This document shows, one piece after another, positions 9,922 through 21,009 of a stretch of 64,000 bases of DNA. The stretch lies in NCBI GenBank assembly GCA_034231615.1, contig CM067306.1, forward strand, positions 32,295,363 to 32,359,362. The letters are read 5' to 3'. Below the pieces are notes generated by a model. That model did not search any database. It was not told where the DNA came from and saw nothing but the letters and a program-made list of their open reading frames with translations. Numbering within the stretch: the first letter of the stretch is position 1; every line of letters begins with the position of its first letter. The stretch comes from Meghimatium bilineatum. Taxonomy: Eukaryota > Mollusca > Gastropoda > Stylommatophora > Philomycidae. The position numbers and the translations under genes were made by a program.

Positions 9922-12900
9922 CTGAAAATAAATTATAGATAAAAGTCAGAACAATCAGATACAGGAAAGTGTACAATTTATTCATGTCATATGCTGTGGG
10001 TACATTTCTGAATTTTCAAATGAGTTTTTTTGGCATTTTCTTCTAGTCGTGTGCAGATATGAGGGGTGGTTTGCACTTTAGTATGAAGGAATCAAGACAC
10101 TTACATACAATTTTTGCCCTTTAGTCATCTATGTATTCACCATTCAAGGCGATGCATTTCTCTCATTTTTTCTTTACCTTCCTAATGCTTTGATTGTAGA
10201 ACTGCTTCTCCTGGGTCTGGAACCCTGTCTCCACTTCAGTAATCATGTTCTGGATGTCAGAAAATGATGCCATGAAGCAGATTCTTCATGTTTAGAAATA
10301 AAAAGAAGTCACTTGGTGCTAAGTCAGGTGAGAAAGGTGGATGGAGCATGATTAAATACCACAATTGGGCACAGACAATGGAGTCATGAGTTGCATGAGC
10401 TGGTGCATTGCCCTGAAGCAGACGAATGCACCTGGACGACATCCTGCATCTTTTGCACTTAATTTCTTCTCGTAATTTCTGGAGAAGTCTTTTGTAGTAC
10501 GGTCACGAGGAAGATAATTAATGAGAATTACCCTGCGACAGTCCTAAAAGACGGTGAGCATGATTCTTTATCTCATCTTGAATGCTGACATGTCCCATTT
10601 GAAAGTGATTTTTCCAACGCTTCACAGTATCATACGAAGGGCAGACATTCTTATAAACAGCAAACATATGAATTTGTTTTGCAGATTTACCCTGCAAGTG
10701 CAGAAATATGAATACGCTATGATCCTCCATATCATTCATGACATAGCTTCATACACAACTGAACTAGTTTCCTGCTAATTTCTCTTTCACATGCCACACT
10801 GTGGGAACAATGAGCGCATGGGAATTGTCAACCAATCATGTGTCCCTAAAATGATACAGAGAAATCCCACCTGTCTTTACGATTTCTTAGTAAAGTGCGA
10901 AACTTTCCAACCACCCTTCATATAGGCAGGTTGCTTGGGCAGGACTGGTCCAGCTCAATATAGTGATGGCCTGGCCAATCTTAGTTTCCAGTCTCTGTTG
11001 GTTGGACTGTCTCCACTTCAAGGTGGTGGCCTATGATGGGGTTGTTTTAAGAATAGCTACAATCCACAATGATCATGGATGTGGCTAGAAAGACCAATCC
11101 GGACAACAATCTTTCATATCATACATCAGGGTTTCTCAAAGTGGGAGCGAGTGGTGAGAAACTTCATGGCAAGCGATGAAGGGTCAAGGGACGAAAGAGC
11201 ATTACGGAACACATTAAACTGTACACAAAATATTAAATGAAGGGTCATGTGGGGCGATGTAGGGTAATAGAGGAAAAGAGGTTTAGGGAAAATTGAACAC
11301 ATTAAATTGTACACAAAATATTAAAAGTACTTATTAATTTTTATGTACAGTAATATAAGAGGTGATATTCTGTTAATATTAATTATTCTGAAACATGGTC
11401 CAATCTAGAATTATTGAAACCAGTGACAAGCATCTGTTGATATTAACTGAACTATATCTTACGTTTGTTTGCTAATAACGTCTATATCTGCAGTGTTGTT
11501 TCTTGTATAAATTGGATAGTGTTTTCCATTTATTGTTTTGTACCATAAAGTGTACCACTCATATGTGTATTAGAAGGCCATTATGTGCCTCTTAATGTGT
11601 CATAGTTTGCAAATCCTTGAAGGATATGATCTGAAGTCTGGTTGGCTTGCCCACATGTACACTTTCAGGATGTGCCAATTAAAAATTTTGTATACATGTT
11701 TAGTATATTGTGTCCAGTTCTGGGTCAAAGTATGATGATCTGTTCCTGTATGTTAAGTAGATGGCAGTCATCCCATGAAGGCAAGTATGGCTTTCATTGT
11801 GCCTTTATTATGGATTTTGTTTGGTGATAGATGATTCTATCCCCATAACATCTGTGCTGCCTGTCCATATGCACACATGGCCATCTTGAATTTTGTGTAC
11901 ATGTGACTGAAAATTCAGTTGTGTCCCACCATGAGGCGCATAATTACAACCTGATATATTCATAATGTGACAGACATCCTGTGTTGCTTTCTTAATTACT
12001 TTTGTTTATCATCTGTTTTTCTGATAGTAGGTGATTGGTACATCTGGTTAGTCTTCGGCAGCACCTTCCCAACCTGTTGGTCTGCCTTTTCATTGCCTGG
12101 TATGTGGAGAGAAGGGACAGGAAACGAAGGCCGTAGTGGATGGTGGACAACCTAGAATTGCAACCAAGCTATGTGAAATGGTGGGATGACAGCAAGGGGA
12201 AGGGGATGTCTGTTGTAAGTGAATAGTTAGTATCATCGGACCACCATGTCGTGGTCAGTGTGGCAGAAGTCCTGATGAAATATAACAGAAAATTGACCAA
12301 GGTCATAACCACAACAAGTACCTTTTAGGCCAGGTGTTGGGAAAAGTGACTGGTTGCATCAATCGAAGATGATACAAGGATAAGCTAGCAGCATGTCACA
12401 GCCCCTATGTGAGTATAGCTTGCACTGTACACTAGTTCATCCATAAGGAACGACAATCAATGGACAGAACCTTGAGCTACCAATAAACTATCCCTTATTG
12501 CGGGCCATGTACTGTGGTGAGGAAAATGTCAGATGAAACGAGGTTCATGTCTGAATGAGACCAACCGTATGTTGCAACCCATTTGTAGGTGTTGCTCGTA
12601 CTGCATGCTGGCTCAATAGAAAGACATAGATGGGACAACTGCCTCCGAGCCATCATAGTCATGTATAGCAGAACACCAGTTGGCACTGCAGACAAAGCAT
12701 GGTCGTAAAAGGGGGAAAGTATGTCGTAGTCAGTCATACAGTCTCCACATGCTAGGCTGCAGTAAGGGTAGCCGACCTGGTACGGCCAAGGAAAAACAGC
12801 CAGAAAGTAGCCAAGAGCATTGGTAGGCCCAAACTGATAGTATAGCATGTACCTGTGGGAACTTTATACCTGTCTGCTATATAATCTGGTATCATTCGTC

Positions 12901-15900
12901 CTCTTTCCAAGCCGACTACTTTAGAGATAAGTATTTATTTTATATCTTACATATTTTCACCCTTGTCTGCACACTTTCCCCTCCTTACTTACCAATATCT
13001 TCTCCTCACATACTCTTCTTTCCTGTCATGCTGCCCTATCTTTGCTTCCTCCGTCATTCATTCTCTATTGTCCTTCTCTTTCCCTCCTATCACAACCATG
13101 TTTGTCTCTATGTAAGATTTTTTACTGTGGTCTTTTGTTTGTCTTGATGAAGACTTTTTAATCAAAACGCTGTTTGTCACCACTGTGTCTCATTGTTAGG
13201 TTGTTTCACTGACTTATTTTGGTAACACTTATACCTAATTTTTTTGTCTATTTCATTATCTATCGTGACCTCTTTAATTTACTGTCCATGCTTCGCATCC
13301 ATAAATAAGGATTACCCAAATATAACATCTTAGCGATCAAACACACAAATGTGATAATGTGTTAGCAATAGTATATACTCACTCGTGAGAAAGTTTAGTG
13401 CAGTCAGGAATCTAAAGCTGCCCTTAAATTCTAGGAATTTCACAATGTACAGAATGTATGTCACAGCAGACATCAAAATTCCCAGGCAGTGTAGCAGGTA
13501 GAGTGTTTGAATTGATCTAAACCATCCTGGAAAAGAAATTTAAAAATCAAACATGATTTAGGGGAGCAACAAAGATATGATGCAAGAATTTATTCTTTGC
13601 TGACCAGGTTCAACAATAGGGGGATGTGCTTTGATACTTCAGTCTCCTCTCTTCTTCTGTGTTCATTCTCAAATGTTTGCATATTAGCAGGATATAGTCC
13701 TAAGAACAGAATGTGTTGTGTCATAATTGACAGCATCGCTGTGATATGCACCATTCAGCTGGAAACATCTTACATGACATCTGGGTTGCTTTGACCCTAT
13801 ATGGGATAGGATAGCAACCCACCCCAAAACCTAATTAGGTAGTCACCTCTTACAACATGCATGGAAGGTAAAGAGTGTTGCTATTCTTTGTTACCCTTTT
13901 GGGCCATGACAACACTCGGGTGGATACTTCAGTAATATTGCAATTGTAACGATAGTTACTAAAAATAGCTCATCCCAGATAGTACAGAATTCCAAAATAG
14001 TTTTACAATGTGGTTTGTGTGTTAGTTATTTCATAATTATGAATTTATCGTAGGTCAGTTTGTGTGATACGTTGATCTATCAATGTGACATGTCCTTTAC
14101 AGAACTTGTCCCCACTTCCACTCGGTAAGCCTCTTAGTTCTGTGCAAGCTGCCAAGCTTCTTCTCAAGTTCTGAAGGTCATCAATATCATGTGTCCACTG
14201 TAGTCTTGGTCTGCCTCTTGCTCTCTTTCCTGGAACTTTTCCCTCCATGATTAATCTTTATAAACCATTGTCTCTTTATATGTCCAAAATATGGTAGCTT
14301 GCTTTTTTTTAAATTTTAATTCTGAGGAGTCAGTCTTCTTCTATGTTCAGGTCTTTGCTGACGTCTGCATTGGTTCGTCTTTCTATCTATGATATTCTTA
14401 GGACCTTTCTATAACATTTCATTCCGAATGTCAATATTTTCCTGTCCATTGCGATCATAAGATCTTTCCACCGATGATACAGAAAAATACGGATTCCAGA
14501 ACATTGCGTTATTTTCTTATATATGATATATTTTGAAATTAATATTTTTCGATATTATTTGCTGTTTTGAAACGCCAACTTCCTCATCTATATTCATTTT
14601 ATTATAGTTTTCATCATCTTTTTATTAGTAGGTATTTGTAACACATATTTACTTGTTTAATATAATTAGGCCTACTCTGTTACTTGTGATACTGTAGCCC
14701 ATTCCTGATTGTTGTATTTTTTCTAGCTTTTTGGTAATTATATACTCAATATGACACATCGAACATTTGAAAGCTCTATGCAGTGAATTTGATTTTATAC
14801 AAATTTTGTAAGACATTGTGTAATTTGTTAAGAAATTTACATACACCCTTGGTAATGGAAGATAAGTATGCTCTAGAATACTGGTTAGCAAAGCGTTAAA
14901 ATATGACATTGAAGAAAAAATACACAGAGGTTAAAAATAAGATTCAGCTGAAAATCACAGTACAGAAATGGAAATATGACAAATTATAAAAGTACACATA
15001 GGCTACATCAAGATGAGAAACAAAGACAACCCAGGAACAAAATAATGATATCAAAATCAGATATTATATAGGCCTACCTGCCAAGCATGTAGTTGAAAGT
15101 GACTACGCTTCTGTTCTCCAGTATACATCCTGTTGACCAGCAGGAGTTTGCGAATGAACAAGAAGCTTCTATTGATTGTATAATTATCATTATAAATTTC
15201 TAGCAGAAATAAATGTTACAGAACATGGAACTAGTTCTTAATGTAAGGAACTCAAAAACTGGTGTTTATTGTCCATCTCTGATAAATAGAACGAACCATG
15301 GATGTTAATTGGGCCTAATGATAATTATAATAATTAATTAATGATAATTATTAAGGCCACTGTCATCAGGGTGACTCATCTATCTTCACTTGAGATGTGA
15401 CGAATCAACATATAAAAATAGGCCTATGCCTTTAGAATAAGACCTAGGCCAAAGTGAAGTAGCAGCAGAATCAAAACAAAGCAGAATCTGAATCAACCTT
15501 CTTACGTAGGCCAAGGCCTAATGTTTTTGATTAGTTCTGTGCTTTTCATTGGCTACTATAAGTTTGTGTTGCCTGCCAATGAAATGCATGGGAATAATTT
15601 AAAACATGACCAAATCTGTTAGCGTGGATGATCATGTTTTGTTTGAATTCTGAGTGTTGTCGTAGGTCTTCGCTCTTCCATTCATAAGTACTTGGACATC
15701 CGGGATTAGCGTGTACAGAAAATTTTGCTTGGGCTATAAATTTCTTGTGACCAGGGTTTACATTTAGTAAGCACATTATTACACTGAGATTTATTAAACT
15801 CTTTACGTCCGCTGAGCCGCTAATATCTACATTTTGGAGACAAGCTACGTCTAAACCTTATGGAGGCAAAGAGTTTAAGTTCTGTAACAATTTTTCTTTT

Positions 15901-17624
15901 TATATATGTAACTTTTAACATTGCCGAAAGCAGTTAATTTTTAGAAAAACATCAACATGTTTTAACTAATCAAATTAGCCGCCATTATGAATATTAATTA
16001 GTTGTATATGCATCTGAGAATCACAGCAATGTGATCCACAGATGCGTCTTGTCTTTGTGAATACAAAAATATAGTTTCTGTGGTATTTTCATTATAATTA
16101 TGCTAATTAGCGGCCATTTGGAATATCAATTAGTTCTGTGTCCACCTGAAAATGTTGGAAATATGGTCAACATAGGTGTCTTTCCGCAAACATAAAAATG
16201 TAGAGGTTGAATTTCTAATATAGGTCTGTTGGGCTATAATGCAAATGTTTACATTAACATCTTGGATTTCCCTTGAAAACCAATCATACTGATTCATGCC
16301 TTAGATGAGAATTCTTGTAGAATAAATTATTCATTATAAACATTAATTCTAATCCTTTACCCCCCCTTCCAAAAAAATACATAAATTAATTATATTCCTA
16401 TACCCCCCCCCCCCCCCCGTCCAAAATATATAATCTTACGTAACTTATCTAACACTGCAAAGGTTAGGTAATACCTTGAAAGTAGAACAAAGGTCACAAC
16501 AGAGACCCTTTGAAGCATGATTAGTAGAATTTGTATTTAAAATTAAGTATTAAGGTATATTCATTGAAAAGTGAAACGGCATATTAATTTCATATTAGTA
16601 GGCCTATTTACATTAGGCATGGGGGTAAGGTTTAGAATCAGTTATAAATGAAATAATAAATCAGTCATCAAAATCTGCTGAAGACGGATGTGCCGGGCCA
16701 CTGATGCAAATAAAACGGCGACACAACGCATTTCCATTCTCTGGACTATATCCTGCTGGAAATCTAATAGGACCATTGTCCTACTGCAATAGAGATCCAG
16801 CAGGAGTTTGAGAATGAACGCTGAAGAAGTCATCAAAATTATAAGTGTGCTTGATGTCCTTTGTGTCGGGAGATGTGACGTCACGGCATCCATTACTTTT
16901 GATAATTTCATTGGTGTTACATCGAAATCCGTGACAAAAGTGTGCTATATATATAGCACAACGGTGACTTAAACTAGGATTTAAACCTTGCAATTTGTAA
17001 GGGTTATCTAACTATTATATTAACTAACTAATATAGTTACTATATTATAATATTATCATTATTTGTAATTATGCAGCTCTAATTTGAAAATTTTGTCCAG
17101 TACCTACTATTGAGACTATTTTTCCTAATTGGCGAAACAAAAGTCACGCTAGAATTGAAATTTACAATGACATGCATTTTTTATTTACTTTTTTGGTTAT
17201 TCATTCCATGATAAATTTAAATAATCTTTTATGCCAGATGATATCATGATACTATTGACGATCCCAACAGACACAACACGTACAGTAGGCCTACCGAAAA
17301 ATGTACATTACCGATGTGATTCAAACGATAACATTAACACAACATTACAAAACAACCACAGATGACATTGATTGAATATGACCACACTCTTAACTAGTAG
17401 TCAGTCTTACAACAACCTGCGTAATTCGCATCCACTAGGGATGCAAGGTGCTCCATTTCTCCGCAGTATCCGTTAATCACATTGCAATGTCTCATCAGTC
17501 CAATATCGTTTTCTAGAAAAGGTGCTCGAACTCTCAGCCATTGTGAACTAGCTAGAGCTACCACGACACAAGTCAAACTTAAAAGTGAAGAGACAAGTCC
17601 CAATACCAAACACACGCTCGCCAT
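9662..17624 (-). CDS. Claudin/PMP22-superfamily-like four-transmembrane protein (3 exons)
   Basis: Exons 17417-17624, 13383-13526 and 9662-9921 join in phase to give 203 residues, a usual length for claudin-like proteins. Residues 7-27 form the first membrane span. An extracellular loop follows with W29, GLM (42-44), C47 and C54, which resembles the claudin W-GLW-C-C signature with M in place of the second W. Span 2 is in exon 2 (YLLHCLGILMSAVTYILYIV), span 3 crosses the exon 2/3 junction (FLTALNFLT then AAGIYAVAVF), and span 4 is YMAILSCCLSFVVMLL. The tail is short and lacks an obvious PDZ ligand. Claudin-type proteins act in cell junctions or as membrane regulators. The exact subfamily is not determinable here. 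Start chosen at the first ATG before the hydrophobic segment. Confidence 0.8.
10060..10920 (-). mobile_element. mariner element, degenerate, with TA target duplication
   Basis: The left end TGAGGGGTGGTTTGCACTTTA and the inverted right end, read inward TGAAGGGTGGTTGG then CGCACTTTA, are inverted repeats flanked by TA (10058-10059 and 10921-10922). Minus-strand peptides include IFLHLQGKSAKQIHMFAVYKN with VCPSYDTVKRWKNHF (10518-10739, DNA-binding end) and LLQGNAPAHATHDS with HPPFSPDLAPSDFFLF (10257-10442, catalytic end with the mariner PHPPYSPDLAPSD-type motif). The element is 861 bp, shorter than a full 1.3-kb mariner, so an internal deletion is inferred. It sits in intron 2 of the claudin-like gene, same strand. 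Confidence 0.85.
10925..11125 (-). mobile_element. LINE 5'-UTR-like fragment
   Basis: GCTTGGGCAGGACTGGTC, CAATCTTAGTTTCCAG and CTATGATGGGG parallel 45602-45720, upstream of a LINE first ORF. The ATGATCATGGATGTGGCTAGAAAGACCAATC part parallels 60770-60800. No coding frame. Confidence 0.45.
11127..11340. mobile_element. hAT-type terminal fragment
   Basis: CAGGGTTTCTCAAAGTGGG is a typical hAT terminus. It is followed by GCGATGAAGGGTCAAGGG and a repeated ACACATTAAA(C/T)TGTACAC block (near 11211 and 11297). I did not find the opposite end, so this is a single-ended fragment. Confidence 0.5.
11565..12110 (-). pseudogene. LINE-H RNase H / C-terminal fragment
   Basis: Matches the intact copy at 47059-47616 in short blocks: TCTGTGCTGCCTGTCCA, ACATGTGACTGAAAATTC, then GGTGATTGGTACATCTGGT and GTCTTCGGCAGCACCTTCC. 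Minus-strand peptides correspond to CTCGQA, HILQG and the TYHQKK region. Broken by stops and a partial internal repeat. Lies in intron 2 of the claudin-like gene. Confidence 0.65.
12160..13130. other. Unassigned intronic stretch
   Basis: A 117-codon minus-strand frame occurs at 12495-12848, but it has no recognisable domain, and I found no convincing acceptor/donor pair joining it to the claudin-like exons. The right part (12880-13090) is pyrimidine-rich. Confidence 0.4.
13140..13185 (+). other. Second degenerate hammerhead-like motif
   Basis: GTCTTGATGAAGAC, then TTTTTAATC and AAAACGCTG, resembles CUGAUGA, stem II and GAAACG of Penelope-type hammerheads. The core has one change in each box and stem II is poorly paired. 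The upstream context (TACTGTGGTCTTTTGTTTG) is similar to that at 2524-2536. Confidence 0.3.
13383..13526 (-). CDS. Claudin-like gene, exon 2
   Basis: A 144-bp exon. Acceptor TTTCTTTTCCAG|GATGG and donor CTCACGA|GTGAGT are both strong. It encodes WFRSIQTLYLLHC and the second membrane span and enters span 3. Incoming phase needs one base from exon 1 (G, giving glycine). Outgoing phase leaves A, which joins TG of exon 3 to make methionine. Confidence 0.8.
13636..13915 (-). mobile_element. SINE-A copy, near full length
   Basis: On the plus strand it reads CTTCTTCTGTGTTCATTCTC, then TTAGCAGGATATAGTCC, then CTGGGTTGCTTTGACCCTAT, then CCTCTTACAACATGCATGGAAGG. The same order occurs at 33650-33935, and the reverse at 49385-49660. 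It gives the best view of the unit, about 280-330 bp. The GAA-rich 3' end is at the low coordinate. Confidence 0.65.
14045..14500 (-). pseudogene. LINE C-terminal fragment
   Basis: The end of a LINE ORF: GKVPGKRARGRPRLQWTHDI (14170-14245 region) follows decayed sequence that reads RKVLRIS, then WIERRTNADVSKDLN, then PYFGHIKR in shifted frames up to about 14430. The GKRxRGRPRxxW block is typical of the tail of RTE-like LINE ORFs. Interrupted by frameshifts. Intron 1 of the claudin-like gene. Confidence 0.65.
14520..15965. other. Unassigned intron 1 sequence
   Basis: AT-rich. Open frames of 76-86 codons have no recognisable domains or splice context. No repeat boundary found. Confidence 0.45.
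15970..16250. repeat. Diverged tandem dimer, ~138-bp unit
   Basis: AATTAGCCGCCATTATGAATAT ... GTCTTGTCTTTGTG ... CAAAAATATAG is followed by AATTAGCGGCCATTTGGAATAT ... GTGTCTTTCCGC ... AAAAATGTAG. Two diverged copies lie head to tail. Confidence 0.6.
16665..16835 (+). mobile_element. SINE-A copy (3' half)
   Basis: CTGCTGAAGACGGATG, then GATGCAAATAAAACGG, then CATTTCCATTCTCTGGACTA, then TTTGAGAATGAACGCTGAAG. Intron 1 of the claudin-like gene. C-rich and poly-C tracts lie upstream (16405-16418). Confidence 0.6.
17417..17624 (-). CDS. Claudin-like gene, exon 1
   Basis: Starts ATGGCGAGCGTGTG and encodes span 1 and the W-GLM-C-C loop. It ends ...NYA plus one base (phase 1). The donor would be GCAG|GTTGTT, which is weak. 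A better-looking GTAAGA lies four bases further on, but using it would create TGA at the junction with exon 2, so the upstream donor is preferred. No CpG-rich or TATA promoter was evident upstream. Confidence 0.75.
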
Positions 17625-17699
17625 TTTGGATAACGAATAAGAATCATAGTTACCACTTCACATTTTAAAAAGTACCCAGTTTGGTAGACACAACAAAAA

Positions 17700-19480
17700 A
17701 AGCCAAGGAACGCCCAGTTCTTATCATCATCAGGTGCCATGCTCGCCAGCGTAGGCGGTCATGGCTCTCCACAACTCTCTGTCCACAGTATTATGTATCA
17801 AGGTCGATGTTGTTTCCCTGCCGTGCCAGGTTGTCAAACTGTCTAATATTTTCTCACGTTGTCGCCCTCTGTTTCTGTTGCCTTCAATTTTGCCTGTTGT
17901 GACTATGTTCTCCTAACCTGCCTGTCTCATGAAGTGGCCAAAAAATGAAGATTGTCTTTTTCTTATATTATTAATTAAGGTCCGTTTCGCATTTGACTCT
18001 TTCAACACCTCTAGCGCTGTTCTGCCCTTTCATTGTTTCATTGTACTCAGTATGAAATCTATTTGTCTCTTTCCATGCATCTATCTTTACGTGCATTTTA
18101 CATTGGCCGCCCCTCCAATGTTCGGGCTGGACTAACTAGCTTCACTGTATGTCGACAGTGTCGCTGTATGTGGTGTTGCTGGTGGTGTCGGAGATATTGT
18201 CTGTCTCTTATGCAGTCAAATCTCTTTCCATCTGCTACCTCCACATTCTCGGACACGATCCCCAAATGATTTGGCCAGAATCAGTTCGAGCTGCTGTATT
18301 TCTGTTTTCAGGGTGCACCGCGAGGAGGTACATTTGGGATCTTGGTTATCTGCTAACCCTGGATCCGCCTAGAGCATTGCGTTCCCTTTGCACCCTGTGG
18401 ACCTGTTTTAATACTATATCATTCATTTTGATATTGCAAGTTGTGTTATTTTGTTTCTTTGAAATAACCATTACTTCTGTTTTCTTGATATTTATAAGAG
18501 GTCTTTCTCTTTACTGTCTGTGGCTACTTCATTAATTAATTCAAATCTTCAAGGTCAATTAATTCAGACCTTCAAGGTCTTCCTCACTTTTAGCAATCAG
18601 AACAGTGTCATCAGCATATTTCAACTTGTTTATGTTATGTCCTCCCACTAATATTCCTGGGATATCCACTATTGCACGCATTATGTTTTCACTGTATAAA
18701 GAGAACATGCTTGGTTAAAGTACACAGCTCTGTTTAACTCCTTGCTTTATTTGCTGAAAAGGGCCAAAATTGTTTTTCTACTCTTATTTCTGCTATATGT
18801 TGCCAGTACATGTTCTTGATGATTCTTAAATCCTTACTATCGATGTTCAAATTCTCTAGCATGTGTATAACTTCACTATGTTAAAATTAATCAACTGCTT
18901 TTGTGTAGTCTTTAAAATAGAGGTACAGATCTGTTTTACCTCTACAGACCTTTCTATTATTGGTCTCATATATATATATAAATATAGCATTGTTGGCACC
19001 TTTGCATTCTACAAAGCCACAGTGTTCTTGGCATATTTCTGTTTTTATTTTGTTTCTCTGTTCATGATAATTCTGAGAAGAATTTTTGTTATTTGGCTCA
19101 TGAGGCTGATACTTCGGTGTTCTTCACATTCGGTGGTCCCTGGTTTCTTTGATAAGGTTATAAATATGGATACCATTATCTGGTATGTGTCGACTAGTAT
19201 ATTTGTAATTCATCAATTTTGTGATTAATTCAACTTCAAAGTCACCTAAAGCTAAACATTTCTATAATGTGATATTATTTGGTCCTGGGGCTTTGCCATA
19301 TTTCATGTGCCTTAGGGCTCCCTTACTTCTGCTGCGAGTCTTGATGGACCCTTGCCGTTATCTTGTATGTTTATCTCGGGTCTATTGTAATCATACAATT
19401 CTTTGCTATATTCCGACCATCTCTGTATTATATGATCTTTTCCCATTAATACCTGCTCTGTCTTAGATTTTTGGCACCCT
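17700..19480 (-). pseudogene. LINE-R (RTE-like) reverse transcriptase, long relic
   Basis: Reading right to left in changing frames: MGKDHIIQRWSEYSKELYD (19380-19440), then QEHCGFVECKGANNAIF (near 19010-19060, the CGF motif), then YTKAVDHF (18890-18910), then RIIKNMYWQ (near 18810), then YADDTVLIAKSEEDLEGLN (18575-18635, catalytic YADD), then KKTEVMVISKKQN (18440-18500), then the C-terminal GHFMR and GK region (17830-17960). This is the RT and C-terminal part of an RTE-like element with many stops. It starts about 75 bases upstream of claudin exon 1, so it may limit the promoter. The 5' side ends at a TA microsatellite. Confidence 0.8.
18120..18405. mobile_element. Insertion-like segment inside the LINE-R relic
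   Basis: The LINE coding sequence breaks at IVLKQ (18410) and resumes near 18100, compared with the continuous copy at 56040-56080 (IVLKQVHQFKYLG). The intervening 285 bp are partly similar (GTATTTCTGTTT(C/T) and AGGGTGCA blocks) to 45815-45925. Family not identified. Confidence 0.45.
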
Positions 19481-19532
19481 GTTTGCATTCTTTTCCCTGT
19501 TATCAGATCACACACACAAACACACACACACA

Positions 19533-19533
19533 C

Positions 19534-19612
<79 letters not shown>
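19533..19612. repeat. (TA)n microsatellite, with flanking CA/GT runs
   Basis: About 80 bases of alternating TA, flanked by ACACACACACAC (left) and GTGTGTGT (right), so the whole tract is near-palindromic. It separates a minus-strand LINE-R from a plus-strand LINE-2. Confidence 0.97.
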
Positions 19613-19619
<7 letters not shown>

Positions 19620-19620
<1 letters not shown>

Positions 19621-20045
19621 ACTTATTATTCCATCACTGTTCTACCGGTGTCAAACCTGGACAATGACAGCTCAAGACAAAAGAAAAATAGTGAGAGCAG
19701 AAATGACATGTCTACGAAGAATACTTGGAGTGTCATTAAGAGATAGAATTAGAAACAATAACACCAGACAGATAACCAAAACAATACCAGTATTTGAACA
19801 CATCAAAAGACAACAGATCAAGTGGTTTTCACACACTTCCAGTCTACCAACAGATTGCATGCCATAAATGATCATGACACATAGACAACACCGCTATAAA
19901 GCCAGAGGATGATCACGTAAAAGATGGATCGCAGAAATCAAAGAAGCCACAGGAACAATCTTACAAATAGCACACAAGAAGGCCATCTCCAGAGAATACT
20001 TCCACCCTTGACGCCACAAGGTAAACAAGGAGCACAGCGTATAAA
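19620..20045 (+). pseudogene. LINE-2 C-terminal fragment
   Basis: IPSLFYRCQTWTMTAQ, then EMTCLRRILGVSLRDRIR and EHIKRQQIKWFSH align with the better copy at 60076-60290 (QCQTWT, MKCVRRMIGVSLRDKIR, EHIQKQQVKWYSH). The downstream part to near 20045 (TTCCACCCTTGACGCC) is its 3' end. The frame breaks after position 19866. Confidence 0.75.
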
Positions 20046-20054
20046 TAGATATAC

Positions 20055-20745
20055 AAATCGTTTTCATGATCGGCCTGTAGGTCTACCATCACTGTTTCTG
20101 TGTAGTACAGATTGCTGTGGTATGCTGTCTGATGGTAGTCTGCTGATGTATGCAAACCATTTGATCTGTTGTCTCTTAATATATTCCAAGATTGGGGGCG
20201 GTTCCGGTTCTTTGTATAATGTCCTCATTCCTCACTCTGTCTCTTAGTGATACTCCTAGGATTCTGTGTAAGCATGCCATTTCAGCTGTCACAAGTTTAC
20301 GTTGGTCTTGTGCTGTCGTTGTCATTGTTTGGCTTTGGTAGCACAGCGTTGGCATAATAATCGTTTTGAATAGTCTTATTTTGGTGTTTAAATCTACATA
20401 TTGTTTCTGAAGACTGGTGTAATTTGACCTTTGGCTTTGTATGCTTTACTACATCTATTGTGTATTTCTTTGCTGCTCTTGCCGTCTGTTGTTATATTGC
20501 TTCCTAGGTATGTAAATTATGTCCCTTGTTTAAGTCTGTTATTTCCAACATATACATTGGTATTTCTTTCTGTTCTTCCTATCTTCATTACTTCGGTCTT
20601 TTCTAGATTTATCTTCATGTTAAAGGTTTGGCTTATTTGATGTAATCTGTCTATTTGTTTTTGTAGTTACTCTTCTGATGACGCTACTAGTGCTTGGTCG
20701 TCTGCAAATAGCAATTTGTTTATTTGTTTACCAATGTTCCACTAG
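20055..20745 (-). pseudogene. LINE-2 fragment, tail-to-tail with the previous copy
   Basis: Minus-strand sequence reads from ADDQALVASSEE (near 20680-20715, catalytic ADD) through INLEKTEVMKIGRTERNTN (20560-20620) to the C-terminal GMLTQNPRS and NRSNGLHTS (20150-20290). The 3' end near 20055 meets the 3' end of the plus-strand copy. Multiple stops. Confidence 0.75.
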
Positions 20746-20789
20746 GCACCAGAAAACTTTAGTAGAAGAAATGCCGTTATATTGAGGCT

Positions 20790-20970
20790 CTCTTATGGAA
20801 GATTTATAGCATATCATCTATACAATTATAGATCCCCTTTGAGTAGAAGGCTTCTTCAATAGGCATTGCACTAAGCCGAAAGCTGAAGTCTCCTAGGCAT
20901 GAAAGCTAAGAAAAACCACTCCACTGCACATAGGAAGAGCTAATCGTTCGCAATTCCTGGGGTTCTCAAA
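20790..20970 (-). mobile_element. SINE-B copy
   Basis: Read on the minus strand: GAACGATTAGCTCTTCCTAT, GCAGTGGAGTGG, TTAGCTTTCATGCCTAGGAG, ACTTCAGCTTTCGGCTTAG, GCAATGCCTATTGAAGAAGC. The same order occurs at 30018-30150 and 44790-44920 on the plus strand. Confidence 0.65.
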
Positions 20971-21009
20971 CTATATATATATATATATATATATATAAGG
21001 ATGTATAAT

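Noticed and set aside
12271..12296. CTGATGAAATATAACAGAAA as a hammerhead ribozyme core
   Set aside because: Both boxes are present, but the nine bases between them cannot form stem II and no flanking stems I or III were found.
12495..12848. 117-codon minus-strand frame in intron 2 of the claudin-like gene
   Set aside because: No recognisable domain, no matching repeat, no convincing splice sites. Phase does not connect to neighbouring exons.
15546..15776. 76-codon minus-strand frame in intron 1
   Set aside because: No domain and no splice context. Length is expected by chance in this amount of sequence.
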